The translations under genes and the position numbers were made by a program. A stretch of DNA of 64,000 nucleotides from Catenuloplanes indicus (lineage in GTDB: Bacteria > Actinomycetota > Actinomycetes > Mycobacteriales > Micromonosporaceae). Position 1 is the stretch's first letter. The number at the start of each line of letters is the position of its first letter. Under the pieces are notes generated by a model. The model was not told where the DNA came from and ran no database searches. It saw nothing but the letters and a program-made list of their open reading frames with translations. The stretch spans positions 5,456,001-5,520,000 of the forward strand of contig NZ_JAUSUZ010000001.1 in assembly GCF_030813715.1 (NCBI RefSeq), written 5' to 3'. Of the stretch, positions 16,356 to 25,225 are shown piece by piece.

Positions 16356-17231
16356 ATGACGAAGCTTGGGGCGGTGTTCGTGCCGCAGTGGGAGCCGGAG
16401 CGGCTGCGGGGCGTGGCGCGGGCGGCGGACGAGGCGGGGCTGGAGGAGCTGTGGCTCTGGGAGGACTGCTTCTTCGAGAGCGGGGTGGCGAGCGCGGCGG
16501 CGGCGCTGGCGTGGACGGAACGGCTGCGGGTGGTGGTGGGGCTACTGCCGGTGCCGCTGCGGAACGTGGCGGTGACCGCGATGGAGGCGGCGAACCTGGA
16601 GCGGATGTTCCCGGGGCGGTCGATGCTCGGGCTCGGGCACGGCGTGCAGGACTGGATGGGGCAGGCGGGGGCGCGGGCGGAGTCGCCGGTGACGCTGATG
16701 CGGGAGTACGCGACGGCGTTGCGCGCACTGCTCGGTGGCGAGAAGGTCACGGTGTCCGGGCGGTACGTCAACCTGGACGGCGTCGAGCTGGTCTGGAAGC
16801 CGGCCGGGGCGCCGCCGCTGCTGGTGGGCGCGTCGGGGCCGCGATCGCTGCGGCTGTGCGGTGAGGTCGGCGACGTGGTGATCCTGTCCGGCGGGACGAC
16901 GCCGGAGGGGACGGCGCGGGCCCGGGCGCTGGTCGAGGAGGGGCGCGCGGCGGCGGGGCGGACCGATCCGGTCACGCTGGCGGTGTACCTGATCGCGGCG
17001 ACCGGGGACGATCACCAGGAGCGGCTGCGGCGGGCGCACGCGACGTGGGGGATGACGGAACCGGTCGGGGACGTGACGGTCGGCGGTGACGCGGCGGCGA
17101 TCGCGGCGGGACTGCGGCGCTGGGCGGACGCGGGCGCGGACACGATCGTGCTGCAGCCGACCGAGGACGAGCCGTCGCCGGAGGACTTCGTCCGGTTCGT
17201 CGCGACCGAACTGCGGCCGCTGGTCAGCTGA
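16356..17231 (+). CDS. LLM-class (F420-dependent-type) oxidoreductase
   Basis: The 291-residue protein is a luciferase-like TIM barrel: GAVFVPQWEPERLRGVARAADEAGLEELWLWED, RLRVVVGLLPVPLRNVA, MFPGRSMLGLGHGVQDWM and PPLLVGASGPRSLRLCGEVGDVVIL. In actinobacteria such proteins usually use F420H2, less often FMN. The substrate is unknown. GGGGAGGATGGGGG ahead of the ATG supports the start. Codon third positions are almost all G in the first third and become balanced toward the end, which fits the skew around element A. It converges with the next gene with an 8-base overlap. Confidence 0.85.
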   Translation: MTKLGAVFVPQWEPERLRGVARAADEAGLEELWLWEDCFFESGVASAAAALAWTERLRVVVGLLPVPLRNVAVTAMEAANLERMFPGRSMLGLGHGVQDWMGQAGARAESPVTLMREYATALRALLGGEKVTVSGRYVNLDGVELVWKPAGAPPLLVGASGPRSLRLCGEVGDVVILSGGTTPEGTARARALVEEGRAAAGRTDPVTLAVYLIAATGDDHQERLRRAHATWGMTEPVGDVTVGGDAAAIAAGLRRWADAGADTIVLQPTEDEPSPEDFVRFVATELRPLVS

Positions 17232-18348
17232 TCGCGCTGAGCGGCAGCGTGTGCCAGACGATCTCGGTGTCGGCGCCGGTCGACCACCAGAGGACGCCGT
17301 TGCGGGACTGGATCATGCCGACTGCGTCGGCCACCCGAACCGTCTGCTGCTTCTCGATGTCGTAGACGTAGAGAATCTGGCTGCTGGTCGGGACGGTGTC
17401 CGGTCCCGCCTCGGTGAGCACCTCGAACCGGTCGAGCAGCGCCACGTCGGTGACCGCGGACATCGCGGCGCCACCGGCCATCCGGCGCCGGTCGGAGCCG
17501 TCCGGGCGCATCAGGTCGGTGCGGGCCGGTCCGTCCGCGGAGATGACCAGCACTCGGCACCAGACGCTGCCGCAGGTCACCAACTCGGTGCCGGTGGCGG
17601 CGACGGTCAGCTCCCGGTGATTCTTCCAGTCGCGGAGCTGGGGTAGCGACGCCTGGCCACTCTCCGCGCTGACCAGCCACGGGAACTTCGTCATCGCCCA
17701 CGCGCCGTCCTCGGTGCGGGTGGTGACGTCGCCACCGGCCAGCGGCACTGACCGGATCAGCGTGGCGGGCTCCTCACCGGGCGCGACCTCGGCCCAGTGC
17801 AGCGCGCCCTCGGCGATCAGCATGTCGTACTCGGAGTTGAAGAAGACCACGTCGCCGGTGTCCGCGGTGAGCCGGCGCGGCTCGCCGTCCGGCAGCCGCA
17901 TCGACCACATCTCGGTGCGCGTCACGTTGTCGTTCCCGGCCAGCGACTCGGCCCAGGCCAGCTCCGTGCCGTCGGTGGCGAAGCCGCCGAACTGCGGCGT
18001 GCCGGAGTAGGGGAGCCGGCGCAGCTCGCGCAGCGTGCCGTCACCGGCCCGGCGGACCAGCCGCATGAAGGCGCCGTCTGGGCTGGGTGCGGTGCCGATC
18101 GCGGTCTGCGCGTCCAGGAAGTACGACGGGGAGAACGCCGGGCCGTCCGACACGTTGCCGGGGAACTGGCCGATCGTCACGCCCGGCCAGGCCTCGGCCG
18201 GACCGATCGGGCCGGTCTGCGCCGGGCTCTGCGCCCGGTCCGCGTTGCCCGGCAGCACGATCAGCGCGACCGCGGCGAGCACCGCGACCAGCAGGCCGAT
18301 CTGCGCGAACCCGATCCGGCGGCGGGGCAGGGCAGTGCTCGCGGTCAT
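17224..18348 (-). CDS. Membrane-anchored beta-propeller-like protein
   Basis: The 374-residue protein has one N-terminal membrane helix (about 14-34, IGLLVAVLAAVALIVL) and an extracellular region of WD40/TolB-like repeats (FGGFATDGTELAWAES, DVVFFNSEYDMLIAEGALHWAE, ILYVYDIEKQQTVRVAD). No enzyme motif is visible, so a binding or sensing role is likely but unknown. It is coupled to the SerB-like gene upstream by an ATGA overlap. That overlap decides the start at 18348; the longer open frame is a shadow of the phosphatase gene. Confidence 0.7.
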   Translation of the reverse strand: MTASTALPRRRIGFAQIGLLVAVLAAVALIVLPGNADRAQSPAQTGPIGPAEAWPGVTIGQFPGNVSDGPAFSPSYFLDAQTAIGTAPSPDGAFMRLVRRAGDGTLRELRRLPYSGTPQFGGFATDGTELAWAESLAGNDNVTRTEMWSMRLPDGEPRRLTADTGDVVFFNSEYDMLIAEGALHWAEVAPGEEPATLIRSVPLAGGDVTTRTEDGAWAMTKFPWLVSAESGQASLPQLRDWKNHRELTVAATGTELVTCGSVWCRVLVISADGPARTDLMRPDGSDRRRMAGGAAMSAVTDVALLDRFEVLTEAGPDTVPTSSQILYVYDIEKQQTVRVADAVGMIQSRNGVLWWSTGADTEIVWHTLPLSAIS

Positions 18349-19241
18349 CGGGCCGCCCGGCGGCGCAGCGCGACGGTCAGCGCGGTGCCCGCGACCAGGC
18401 CGGTGGCGACCGCGACCGGCACCGCTATCCGCGCCGCCTTCCGCGCGGTCCGGAAGTCGCGGACCTGCCAGCCGCGGATCCGGGCGATCCGGCGCAGCGC
18501 CGCGTCCGGGTTCGTCGCGACGGCGTTGCCGACCGCGGTCAGCATCGGCATGTCGTTGGCCGAGTCGCTGTACGCGGTGCACCGCCTCAGGTCCAAGCCC
18601 TCGACCACGGCGAGCTGGCGTACCGCGTCCGCCTTGGCCGCACCGTGCATCATGTCGCCGACCAGCCGCCCGGTGTAGGCGCCGTCGACGATCTCCGCGA
18701 CGGTGCCTATCGCACCGGTCAGCCCGAGCCGCTGCGCGATCACCCGTCCTATCTCGATCGGCGCGGCGGTGACCAGCCAGACCCGCTCGCCCCCGTCCAG
18801 GTGGGTCCGGGCGAGCGCGTGCGTGCCCGGCCAGATGCGGGCCGCCATCGACTCCTCGAAGATTTCCTCGGCCAGGCGCTCGACGTCCTCGACCGTCCAG
18901 CCGTGGAAGAACGCCAGCGCGATGTCCTTGGCGCTGCTGATGTGCCCGCGGTGCTCGCTGAGCAGCCGGAACCGGGCCTGCTGCCAGGCGAACCGGGCGA
19001 CGTCCCGGGCGGTGAAGTAGCGCCGGGAGGCGAGGCCGCGGGCGAACCAGTACAGCGACGCGCCCTGCATCATCGTGTTGTCCAGGTCGAAGAAGGCGGC
19101 GGCGCTCGGGTCCGGCCGCGGTACCAGCGCGGCCTCCAGATCGGTCGAGACCCAGCCTGCGGTGTGACCCCGTGCGTCCGTGCTCACGGTCACCTTGCGC
19201 ATGCGCGGCACCAGGGCCCCCTTCTCGTAGCGATCGCTCAC
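18345..19241 (-). CDS. HAD-family phosphatase, SerB1-like
   Basis: The 298-residue protein has all HAD motifs of the SerB/IB subfamily: AFFDLDNTMMQGAS (nucleophile Asp in motif I), VWLVTAAPIEIGRVIA (motif II Thr), GAAKADAVRQL (motif III Lys) and YSDSANDMPML (motif IV). A cap domain lies between motifs I and II, and a hydrophobic C-terminal helix may anchor it to the membrane. It may dephosphorylate phosphoserine or a phospholipid. M. tuberculosis serB1 lies in the same neighbourhood. A GTG at 19211 is an alternative start. Confidence 0.85.
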   Translation of the reverse strand: MSDRYEKGALVPRMRKVTVSTDARGHTAGWVSTDLEAALVPRPDPSAAAFFDLDNTMMQGASLYWFARGLASRRYFTARDVARFAWQQARFRLLSEHRGHISSAKDIALAFFHGWTVEDVERLAEEIFEESMAARIWPGTHALARTHLDGGERVWLVTAAPIEIGRVIAQRLGLTGAIGTVAEIVDGAYTGRLVGDMMHGAAKADAVRQLAVVEGLDLRRCTAYSDSANDMPMLTAVGNAVATNPDAALRRIARIRGWQVRDFRTARKAARIAVPVAVATGLVAGTALTVALRRRAAR

Positions 19242-19299
19242 GCGAGCCTAGCCGCCGCCCACAGCGGATCGTGCGGATCCCGGGGGGTGAAAACGCGCC

Positions 19300-19333
19300 G
19301 AGGGCCGCCTGACCGGGTGGTCGGGCGGCCCTC
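19300..19333 (-). terminator. Strong hairpin after the bldN operon
   Basis: GAGGGCCGCC pairs with its complement and is extended inward by a T-G pair and GACC/GGTC, giving 15 pairs with a GGGT loop. It lies just past the stop of the anti-sigma-like gene on the minus strand. Confidence 0.65.
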
Positions 19334-19348
19334 GTGCGTCAGTGCGGA

Positions 19349-20512
19349 TCAGCCGCCGAGCAGGCCGCCGAGCAGGTCCTCCAGCACGTTCTTGCCGGCC
19401 GGCGTGGGGCTCGGCGCGGGCGCGCTGGGCTCCGGCTCCTCCAGGACCGGCTCGTCGGCGGTGCCGCTCGCGGGCTCGTCGGCCGCGGGGGCCGGCGTCG
19501 CGGTGGCCGGGGCGGGCGTGCCGGTGGCGGCCGGCGCACCGGTCGCGGGCGTGCCGCCGTCGGTCTCCCGGGCGGCCGGGACCTGATCCTGCGACCGCTG
19601 TCCGCCGCCGTGCACCGGCGTGCCGACCGGGTCGTCGACGGCGTCGCACAGGTTCGGCAGCGGGCCGAGCGCGTCGGTCCGCGGCAGCGCCTCCGCGGCC
19701 GGGCAGGCGAATCCGTCGGTCAGCGCGCGGGACCGCTTGTCGACGGAGTCGAGCAGGATCAGCGAGCCGAGCGCGCGGTCCCGGTTCGCCCCGGAGAGCG
19801 TGTCCAGGAAGCCGCCGATCTGCCGGCGCTGAGCGGTGACGAACGGGTCCACCGGCTGCAGCGGCGTGCCGCTGTGCTTCCGGGTCGCGGCGCCGGCCAG
19901 CAGCTTCACGCCCTCGCGGGTGTCCGCGTCCATGTCGTTGAGCACGGCCTCGAACCCGGCGGTGTCGCCGGTGACGGCCCGTGCCTCGCGCAGCCGGGTG
20001 GCCGCGAACTCCAGGTACAGCCGGCCCTTGTCCTCGTCCGAGCCGGCGAGTGCCAGCTGAGCCTGTTCCGAGTGCCGTTTGACGCTGTACAGCGCGTCGC
20101 CCGGGTTCGCGTCGGAGCTGGCCGCGGACATGCCGGAGACCACGACCGCGCCGGCGATCACGCCGATCGCGATCGCGCCGCGGGCACGCAGCCGGCGTCC
20201 GGCCGCGTCCGCGGCGGTGCCGGCCTTGATCAGGCGGGCGACCGGGCCGTCGGCGCTCTCCGGGTCCGTCGAGGTCACGCCGATGCCCTCGCGCTCCGCG
20301 GTCGCCATCAACATGGCACGCAGCCCGGTACGGAAGTCGGGGTCGATCTCGGGGCCCGGCGGTGCGCTGTTGAGCTCGTGGCCGAGCGCCACGAGTTCGG
20401 CCATCTGGTCATCGGACCGGGACCGGCCGTGGTGGCGCGGTCCGCCGTCGGCCTCGTCCAGCAGCTGGGCGAAGCGTTCGGCACGACGACGATCGAAGAT
20501 GACGTTTCTCAC
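19349..20512 (-). CDS. DUF5667 membrane protein, putative anti-sigma factor (RsbN-like)
   Basis: The roughly 387-residue protein has a cytoplasmic N-terminal part (about 1-115) resembling the sigma-binding region of DUF5667 proteins. A membrane helix follows (AIAIGVIAGAVVVSGMSA), then an extracellular helical region with SVKRHSEQAQLALAGSDEDKG and a long Pro/Ala/Thr-rich tail. In Streptomyces the gene next to bldN encodes the anti-sigma factor RsbN, and this gene follows a bldN-like gene. The role is inferred from that position. GTG 20512 is preferred over GTG 20521 because GGGAGG lies 8 bases upstream of it. Confidence 0.72.
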   Translation of the reverse strand: MRNVIFDRRRAERFAQLLDEADGGPRHHGRSRSDDQMAELVALGHELNSAPPGPEIDPDFRTGLRAMLMATAEREGIGVTSTDPESADGPVARLIKAGTAADAAGRRLRARGAIAIGVIAGAVVVSGMSAASSDANPGDALYSVKRHSEQAQLALAGSDEDKGRLYLEFAATRLREARAVTGDTAGFEAVLNDMDADTREGVKLLAGAATRKHSGTPLQPVDPFVTAQRRQIGGFLDTLSGANRDRALGSLILLDSVDKRSRALTDGFACPAAEALPRTDALGPLPNLCDAVDDPVGTPVHGGGQRSQDQVPAARETDGGTPATGAPAATGTPAPATATPAPAADEPASGTADEPVLEEPEPSAPAPSPTPAGKNVLEDLLGGLLGG

Positions 20513-20667
20513 CGAGGGCACCTCCCTTCAGTCGTCGCGGTTACCCGGACGGCGTCTGCACCGGCCAGGGCGACCGCGATGCGGGGAAATGCCGGAACCA
20601 CCATGGGTCGCACCGGGACAAACGGGGGACGGGCACGCGTGGTTACGGGACGATCCGGGGGAACGGG

Positions 20668-21543
20668 TCACGGTTGGAAGCCGTCCGGCAGGAGCCGGGC
20701 GAGCGTACGGACCGCACGGTACTGCAACGCCTTGATCGCGCCTTCGTTCTTGCCCATCGCCTGCGCGGTCTCCGCCACCGAGAAGCCCTGCAGGAAGCGG
20801 AGCACGATGCACTCCTGCTGTTCCGGGTTGAGCTGCTTGACCGCGGTGAGCAGGGCCACGTTCGTGATGTGGTCGACGACCGCGGCCTCCGGGCTGCCCT
20901 CCGGCCCGCGGTCCTCCCGGTCGGCGTCGAGCACGTCGCCGGTGGTCACCTCCAGCCGGTAGCGGCCGGACTTGAAGTGGTCGGCGACCAGGTTCCGGGC
21001 GATGGTGACCAGCCAGGCGCCGAGGTCGCGGCCCTGCCAGGTGAAGCTGCCGATCCGCTTGAGCGCGCGCAGGAACGTGTCCGACGTCAGGTCCTCGGCG
21101 AGCTGCCGGTTGCCGACCCGGAAGTAGATGAAGCGGAAGACGGTGTCCACGTACCGGTCGTAGATCAGGCCGAACGCCTCGGCCTCACCGGCCTGGGCGC
21201 GTTCGACCAGCGCCCACACCTCGGCGGCCGCGTCGGACGGGTCCGGCCGGGACGGGCGCTGCGGCGCGTCCGGCCCGGTGGCCGGCAGCGGCGCGGTATC
21301 CGTGGTGCGCTGCCCGGGTGGGGCCGGCTTGGTGGGCGCGCCGACCCGGCCGCCGTTGGTCGGCGTGCCGGTCCGTGGCGGTGCCTGGTTCGGCGGTGCG
21401 TTGGGCGGACGGTTCCGGGTGCGTTCGCTGCCGCTGCTCTCCGCGCGCGCCATCCCGATGGTCACGCCCAGGTGGTGGAGGCCGTCGTTGAGCGCGAGCC
21501 GGGCCGAAAAGACGATCCCGTCCGCGGCGTATCGGTACGTCAC
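20668..21543 (-). CDS. bldN: ECF sigma factor BldN-like (developmental)
   Basis: The 291-residue protein has an unusual N-terminal extension: a hydrophobic start, then a Pro/Thr/Arg-rich stretch to about residue 105. Sigma region 2 spans about 112-190 (GEAEAFGLIYDRYVDTVFRF, AEDLTSDTFLRALKRIGSF), and region 4 about 230-285 (QQECIVLRFLQGFSVAETAQAMGKNEGAIK). From memory, these blocks closely match BldN of Streptomyces, which is made as a pro-sigma with an N-terminal extension and drives aerial hypha and chaplin genes. GGAGGAGG six bases upstream supports the GTG start. The anti-sigma-like gene follows after 155 bases. Confidence 0.85.
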   Translation of the reverse strand: MTYRYAADGIVFSARLALNDGLHHLGVTIGMARAESSGSERTRNRPPNAPPNQAPPRTGTPTNGGRVGAPTKPAPPGQRTTDTAPLPATGPDAPQRPSRPDPSDAAAEVWALVERAQAGEAEAFGLIYDRYVDTVFRFIYFRVGNRQLAEDLTSDTFLRALKRIGSFTWQGRDLGAWLVTIARNLVADHFKSGRYRLEVTTGDVLDADREDRGPEGSPEAAVVDHITNVALLTAVKQLNPEQQECIVLRFLQGFSVAETAQAMGKNEGAIKALQYRAVRTLARLLPDGFQP

Positions 21544-21951
21544 TGGGCCTCCTCCGCGCAGCCCCGTACTGAGGGCATATCGGCGCATCCGGCGGGTAAG
21601 GGGGGTCGGCGATCCAGGAGCGGACACGCACCCATGAGGTGCAGTTGCGGTGCAAGATCGGGCACAACGGCCTCCTCTGGGTGAGGGGTGTCAACTCATA
21701 ACAAAAGGGGTGAGTCGACCCTTTGAGATGATAGGGCCTGCCTCACCCACACGTGTGGAGTCCGTTACATAGAGCAGGAGTATTTCGCGGAAACCGCCCT
21801 TCCGTGTCGCACACGGTGTGCGTCCGGCCAAACCATACGTGTGGTGACCAGGCGCTTACCTCGGGCTATGCCGCAACACGCCCGACCGCACTTGCACCGC
21901 GACACGCCGTGACGGGTGTCCACCGGGGGTCACTCTGGCACACTGGACCGG
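21544..21951. other. Divergent regulatory region with three palindromes
   Basis: This gene-free region upstream of bldN contains CCACACGTGTGG (21747-21758, perfect palindrome), CGCACACGGTGTGCG (21808-21822, perfect about a central G) and CCATACGTGTGG (21833-21844, imperfect). An AT-richer patch around 21700-21740 may hold the bldN promoter. No gene is seen. Confidence 0.5.
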
Positions 21952-22200
21952 GTGCAGGAGCCCCGTCTGACCCTCATCACCCGGCCCGGCTGCCACCTGT
22001 GCGAGGTGGCCAAGGAAGCGGTCGGCCGGGTGGTCGCCGCGACCGGTGACCGCTACGTCGAGATCGACGTGGAAAGCGACATCGAGCTGGAGCGGGAGTA
22101 CGGCGAACGCGTCCCCGTGGTGCTGCTGGACGGCCGCGAGCACGGCTACTGGCGGGTCGAGGAGGCCCGTCTGCTGGCCGATCTGGCGCAGCCCCGCTGA
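21952..22200 (+). CDS. Glutaredoxin-like protein (DUF836/Rv0508-like)
   Basis: The 82-residue thioredoxin-fold protein has the redox motif RPGCHLCEVAKE (CxxC near residue 14), cis-Pro loop RVPVVLLDG and C-terminal helix RVEEARLLADL. It probably reduces or senses disulphides in the cytosol; the partner is unknown. M. tuberculosis Rv0508 lies just upstream of hemA, and this gene stands a few genes before hemA here too. The GTG start gives the normal short N terminus of the family. Confidence 0.85.
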   Translation: MQEPRLTLITRPGCHLCEVAKEAVGRVVAATGDRYVEIDVESDIELEREYGERVPVVLLDGREHGYWRVEEARLLADLAQPR

Positions 22201-22204
22201 GCGT

Positions 22205-22210
22205 TAGCAT
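22205..22210 (+). promoter_or_regulatory. -10 box for the HAD gene
   Basis: TAGCAT fits TANNNT and lies 6 bases before the ATG at 22217; there is no Shine-Dalgarno sequence. Confidence 0.4.
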
Positions 22211-22216
22211 CGCGCG

Positions 22217-22861
22217 ATGGGCACTCGCACACACCTCGTCTGGGACTGGAACGGCACGCTCCTCAACGACCTGCAACTTGTCGTCGAGGCGACCAACGCG
22301 GCCTTCGCCAGCGTCGCCGGCCCCGCGGTCACGCCGGACGAGCACCGGCGGCACTTCCGGCGGCCGATCTCGGAATATTACGCGCAGGTGCTGGACCGGG
22401 CCGTCGACGCGGACGAGTTCAGCGTCCTCGACCGGATCTTCCACGACGCGTACCGGGACGGGCTGACCTCCGTCGCACTCGCCGCGGACGCGGCCGAGGC
22501 GATGCGCGAGTGGGGACCGCACCAGTCGCTGCTGTCCATGTGGTTCCACACCGAGCTGGTCCCGGTCGTCGAGCGGTACGGCCTGACCTCGCAGTTCCTC
22601 CGCGTCGACGGCCTGCCGCACGAGGTCGGCGGCGGGCTCAAGTCCGCGTACCTGGTCAGTCACCTCGCGGCACTCGGCATCGACGGCGCCGACGTGGTGC
22701 TGATCGGCGACTCGCTGGACGACGCGGACGCGGCGCACTCGGTCGGCGGCGCGGTCGTGCTCTACACCGGCGGCTTCACCGACCCGGACCGGCTGCGGGC
22801 CTCCGGGCTGCCCGTCGCGGACTCGCTCACCGACGCCGTGCGACTCGCGAAGCGCTGTTAA
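22217..22861 (+). CDS. HAD-family phosphatase, Gph-like
   Basis: The 214-residue protein has HAD motif I as LVWDWNGTLLND (nucleophile Asp, with Trp and Asn replacing the common F and D), a helical cap, Lys in GGLKSAYLVSHL and motif IV as VVLIGDSLDDADAAH. The motif I variant DWNGTL is typical of a small actinobacterial group of phosphoglycolate-phosphatase-like enzymes. The substrate is unknown. It ends in a 4-base convergent overlap with the LuxR-type regulator gene. Confidence 0.85.
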   Translation: MGTRTHLVWDWNGTLLNDLQLVVEATNAAFASVAGPAVTPDEHRRHFRRPISEYYAQVLDRAVDADEFSVLDRIFHDAYRDGLTSVALAADAAEAMREWGPHQSLLSMWFHTELVPVVERYGLTSQFLRVDGLPHEVGGGLKSAYLVSHLAALGIDGADVVLIGDSLDDADAAHSVGGAVVLYTGGFTDPDRLRASGLPVADSLTDAVRLAKRC

Positions 22862-23502
22862 CCACCCAGGTACGTCAGCACCGCCAGCACCCGGCGGTGC
22901 TGCTCCTCGTCCGGCGGCAGCTGCAACTTGGTGAAGATGTTGCGCACGTGCTTCTCCACCGCGCCGTCGCTGACCACCAGCTTCCGGGCGATCGCGGTGT
23001 TCGACCGGCCCTCCGCCATCAGCCCGAGCACCTCCCGCTCGCGCGGCGTCAGCTGACGCAGCGGATCGTCCCGGCGGCGCCGCGCGAACAGCTGCGCCAC
23101 CACCTCCGGGTCGAGCACGGTGCCACCGGCCGCGACCCGGCCGAGCCCGTCGAGGAAGTCCGCGACCGCGGCCACCCGGTCCTTGAGCAGGTAACCGATG
23201 GCCCCGGCCCGGTCGGCGAGCAGGTCGTCGGCGTAGGAGACCTCGACGTACTGGGACAGCACCAGGATCGGCGTGCCCGGCACCAGGCTGCGTGCCTCGA
23301 CCGCGGCGCGCAGCCCTTCGTCGGTGTGCGTCGGCGGCATCCGCACGTCCACGATCGACACGTCCGGCCGGTGCTCCCGCACGGCCGCGACCAGCGCCGG
23401 TCCGGTGTCCACGGCCGCGACCACCGCGTGCCCGTGCTCGGTCAGCAGCCGGATGAGACCTTCCCGCAACAGCACCGCGTCCTCGGCGATCACGACCCGC
23501 AT
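22858..23502 (-). CDS. NarL/LuxR-family response regulator
   Basis: The 214-residue regulator has a receiver domain with EDAVLLREG and phospho-acceptor Asp52 in IVDVRMPP, and Lys in YLLKDRV. The C-terminal HTH carries LTPREREVLGLMAEGRSNTAIA and VEKHVRNIFTKL. It partners the kinase encoded immediately upstream, with a 10-base gap. The start is set by the conserved MRVVIAED beginning. Confidence 0.93.
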   Translation of the reverse strand: MRVVIAEDAVLLREGLIRLLTEHGHAVVAAVDTGPALVAAVREHRPDVSIVDVRMPPTHTDEGLRAAVEARSLVPGTPILVLSQYVEVSYADDLLADRAGAIGYLLKDRVAAVADFLDGLGRVAAGGTVLDPEVVAQLFARRRRDDPLRQLTPREREVLGLMAEGRSNTAIARKLVVSDGAVEKHVRNIFTKLQLPPDEEQHRRVLAVLTYLGG

Positions 23503-23512
23503 GACCCCGTGT

Positions 23513-24793
23513 CTAGCACGGCAGGTCGACCCGCAGCTCCGTCGGCCCGCCCATCGGGCTGTCGATGCGCAGCGTGCCACCGGCCGCCTGCACCCGGTCG
23601 GCCAGGCCGGCCAGCCCGTGCCCCTTCGCCACGTGCGCGCCACCGGCACCGTTGTCCAGCACCGAGATGCCGAGCCGGCCGGCCACGTGCGCCACGGTCA
23701 GCCACGCCTCGGACGCGTTGCTGTGCTTGTTCACGTTGGCCAGCGCCTCGGCCACCACGAAGTAGGCCGCGTTCTCCACGGCCGGGTCCAGCCGCCCCAG
23801 GTCACGGTCAACAGCCAGTTCCACCGGTACGGTCGACCGCCCGGCCAGCGCGGCCAGCGCGCTCGGCAGCCCGCGGTCGGCCAGGACCGGCGGTGCGATG
23901 CCCCGGGACAGTGCCCGCAGCTCGTTGAGTGTGTCCACGGTGTGCTCGAGCGCCTCACCGAGCGTGGCCCGCGCGGCGTCCGGGTCCGTCTCCAGCTGCT
24001 GCTGCGCGCGGCCCAGGTCCATGGCCAGCCGGACCAGGCGCTGCTGCGGCCCGTCGTGGATGTCCCGCTCCAGCCGGCGCAGCGCGTGCGCCTCGGCGGA
24101 GACCGCGGCCCGGCGCTGCCCCTCCAGCGTGCTGATCCGGGTCTGGAACTGCGCCATGCCGGTCAGCAGCGCCCGGCCGGTGCCGGCGCTGAGCAGCGCG
24201 GCGCCGCGGACGACCAGCGGCAGCGTGGCGGCGAAGAAGAGGCCGAGCACGGTGTAGGTCGCGATCCGCGAGCCGCTGGTGTCCGGCAGGCCGAGCAGCT
24301 CGGGCAGGTCGGTGTTGTCCGGCTCGGACGGCAGTGCCCAGTCCCACATCCAGTACGTGACGCCGGCCGCCGCGCCGGCCCACCACACCACGGTGATCAG
24401 GAACGATACGGCGGAGATCGGCAGCCGCAACAGCGCGTGGGCGAAGTCGAGCCAGGACTGGACGTCCAGGATCGGCGCGAACACCCGGGACCACAGCCCG
24501 CCGTTCTCCCGGCCCTTCCGGTACGCCGGCCGGATGTAGGACGTGCGCAGCACCGCGGGCAGGCGCAGCCGTTCCAGGTCCGCGAACCCGCGGGCGACGA
24601 GCAGGCCACCCGCCATGATCGGCAAGCCGATGACGGTGACCGCCATCCCCGCACCCAGCGTCACGATGACGATCGTCAGGATGAACCCGATCAGGGCGAG
24701 CGGCAGACCGATCAGGACGTATCCGGAATCGATCAGCAATTGCCGCATCGGGGCGGGTGCCCGGGTCTCCGATTCGGCGGTGAGCGTCGTCAT
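23513..24793 (-). CDS. Sensor histidine kinase (DesK/NarX type) with membrane sensor domain
   Basis: The 426-residue protein has an N-terminal membrane sensor domain of about four helices (residues about 20-70 and 125-205). The dimerisation domain carries ERDIHDGPQQRLVRLAMDLG (phospho-His246), and a compact HATPase follows (NVNKHSNAS, LDNGAGG, GHGLAGLADRV). Such kinases pair with LuxR-type regulators, here encoded downstream. The signal is not known; the layout resembles kinases that respond to cell-envelope stress. The ATG is chosen because MTTLTAES directly precedes the sensor domain. Confidence 0.92.
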   Translation of the reverse strand: MTTLTAESETRAPAPMRQLLIDSGYVLIGLPLALIGFILTIVIVTLGAGMAVTVIGLPIMAGGLLVARGFADLERLRLPAVLRTSYIRPAYRKGRENGGLWSRVFAPILDVQSWLDFAHALLRLPISAVSFLITVVWWAGAAAGVTYWMWDWALPSEPDNTDLPELLGLPDTSGSRIATYTVLGLFFAATLPLVVRGAALLSAGTGRALLTGMAQFQTRISTLEGQRRAAVSAEAHALRRLERDIHDGPQQRLVRLAMDLGRAQQQLETDPDAARATLGEALEHTVDTLNELRALSRGIAPPVLADRGLPSALAALAGRSTVPVELAVDRDLGRLDPAVENAAYFVVAEALANVNKHSNASEAWLTVAHVAGRLGISVLDNGAGGAHVAKGHGLAGLADRVQAAGGTLRIDSPMGGPTELRVDLPC

Positions 24794-25085
24794 GCCGAAA
24801 ACGCTAAGCCCTCGGCCGTACGTATCCGATCCCGTGCGCACGCCTCTTGGTAGTAGGGCTCTCCCTACCGTCGCACGGCGCGGTTACCCGTTATTTGCAG
24901 CATAAAAGCCATTTGGCGCATACTGATTGGTGGACGTCTTCAGGCGGCTCAGGGGTGAGCTGGTCGGGGCGCGGCGCGGGGCTGGTCCCGGTGGAGACGG
25001 AGGGCTTCGGTGCACCGACGAAGCCCGGCGAATTCGCTAGCATGGACGACGGCCGGTTGTCCACTGCTTCGATCAAGATCGCGAT

Positions 25086-25103
25086 TTGTGCACGCCTTCA
25101 CAA
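25086..25103. promoter_or_regulatory. Rex operator
   Basis: TTGTGCACGCCTTCACAA is a near-perfect dyad of the Rex operator type (TTGTGnAnnnnnnTnCACAA). It overlaps the -35 element and spacer of the promoter upstream of rex-hemACDB, so Rex binding at low NADH/NAD+ should block transcription. Confidence 0.85.
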
Positions 25104-25114
25104 GCGCCTACATT
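25086..25114 (+). promoter_or_regulatory. Promoter of the rex-hem operon
   Basis: TTGTGC (25086-25091) and TACATT (25109-25114) are spaced exactly 17 bases. The start point would be near 25121, giving a leader of about 105 bases before the rex ATG. Confidence 0.6.
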
Positions 25115-25225
25115 GTTAGCTCTACACGCCCCGTCAGGGCAGCCGGTAACGGCGGGTGTCGAGGGGCTTCCACAACGACCGATCCGCGGGATCGGCCGAG
25201 GATCGCTACGTCGGCACGGAGTCAC

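Larger units (their letters stand above)
24794..25225. other. Divergent region upstream of rex
   Basis: The region lies between the divergent kinase and rex genes and holds no credible gene. It contains the Rex operator and promoter (25086-25114). The rest, including the AT-richer stretch near 24890-24930, has no recognisable element. Confidence 0.6.
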
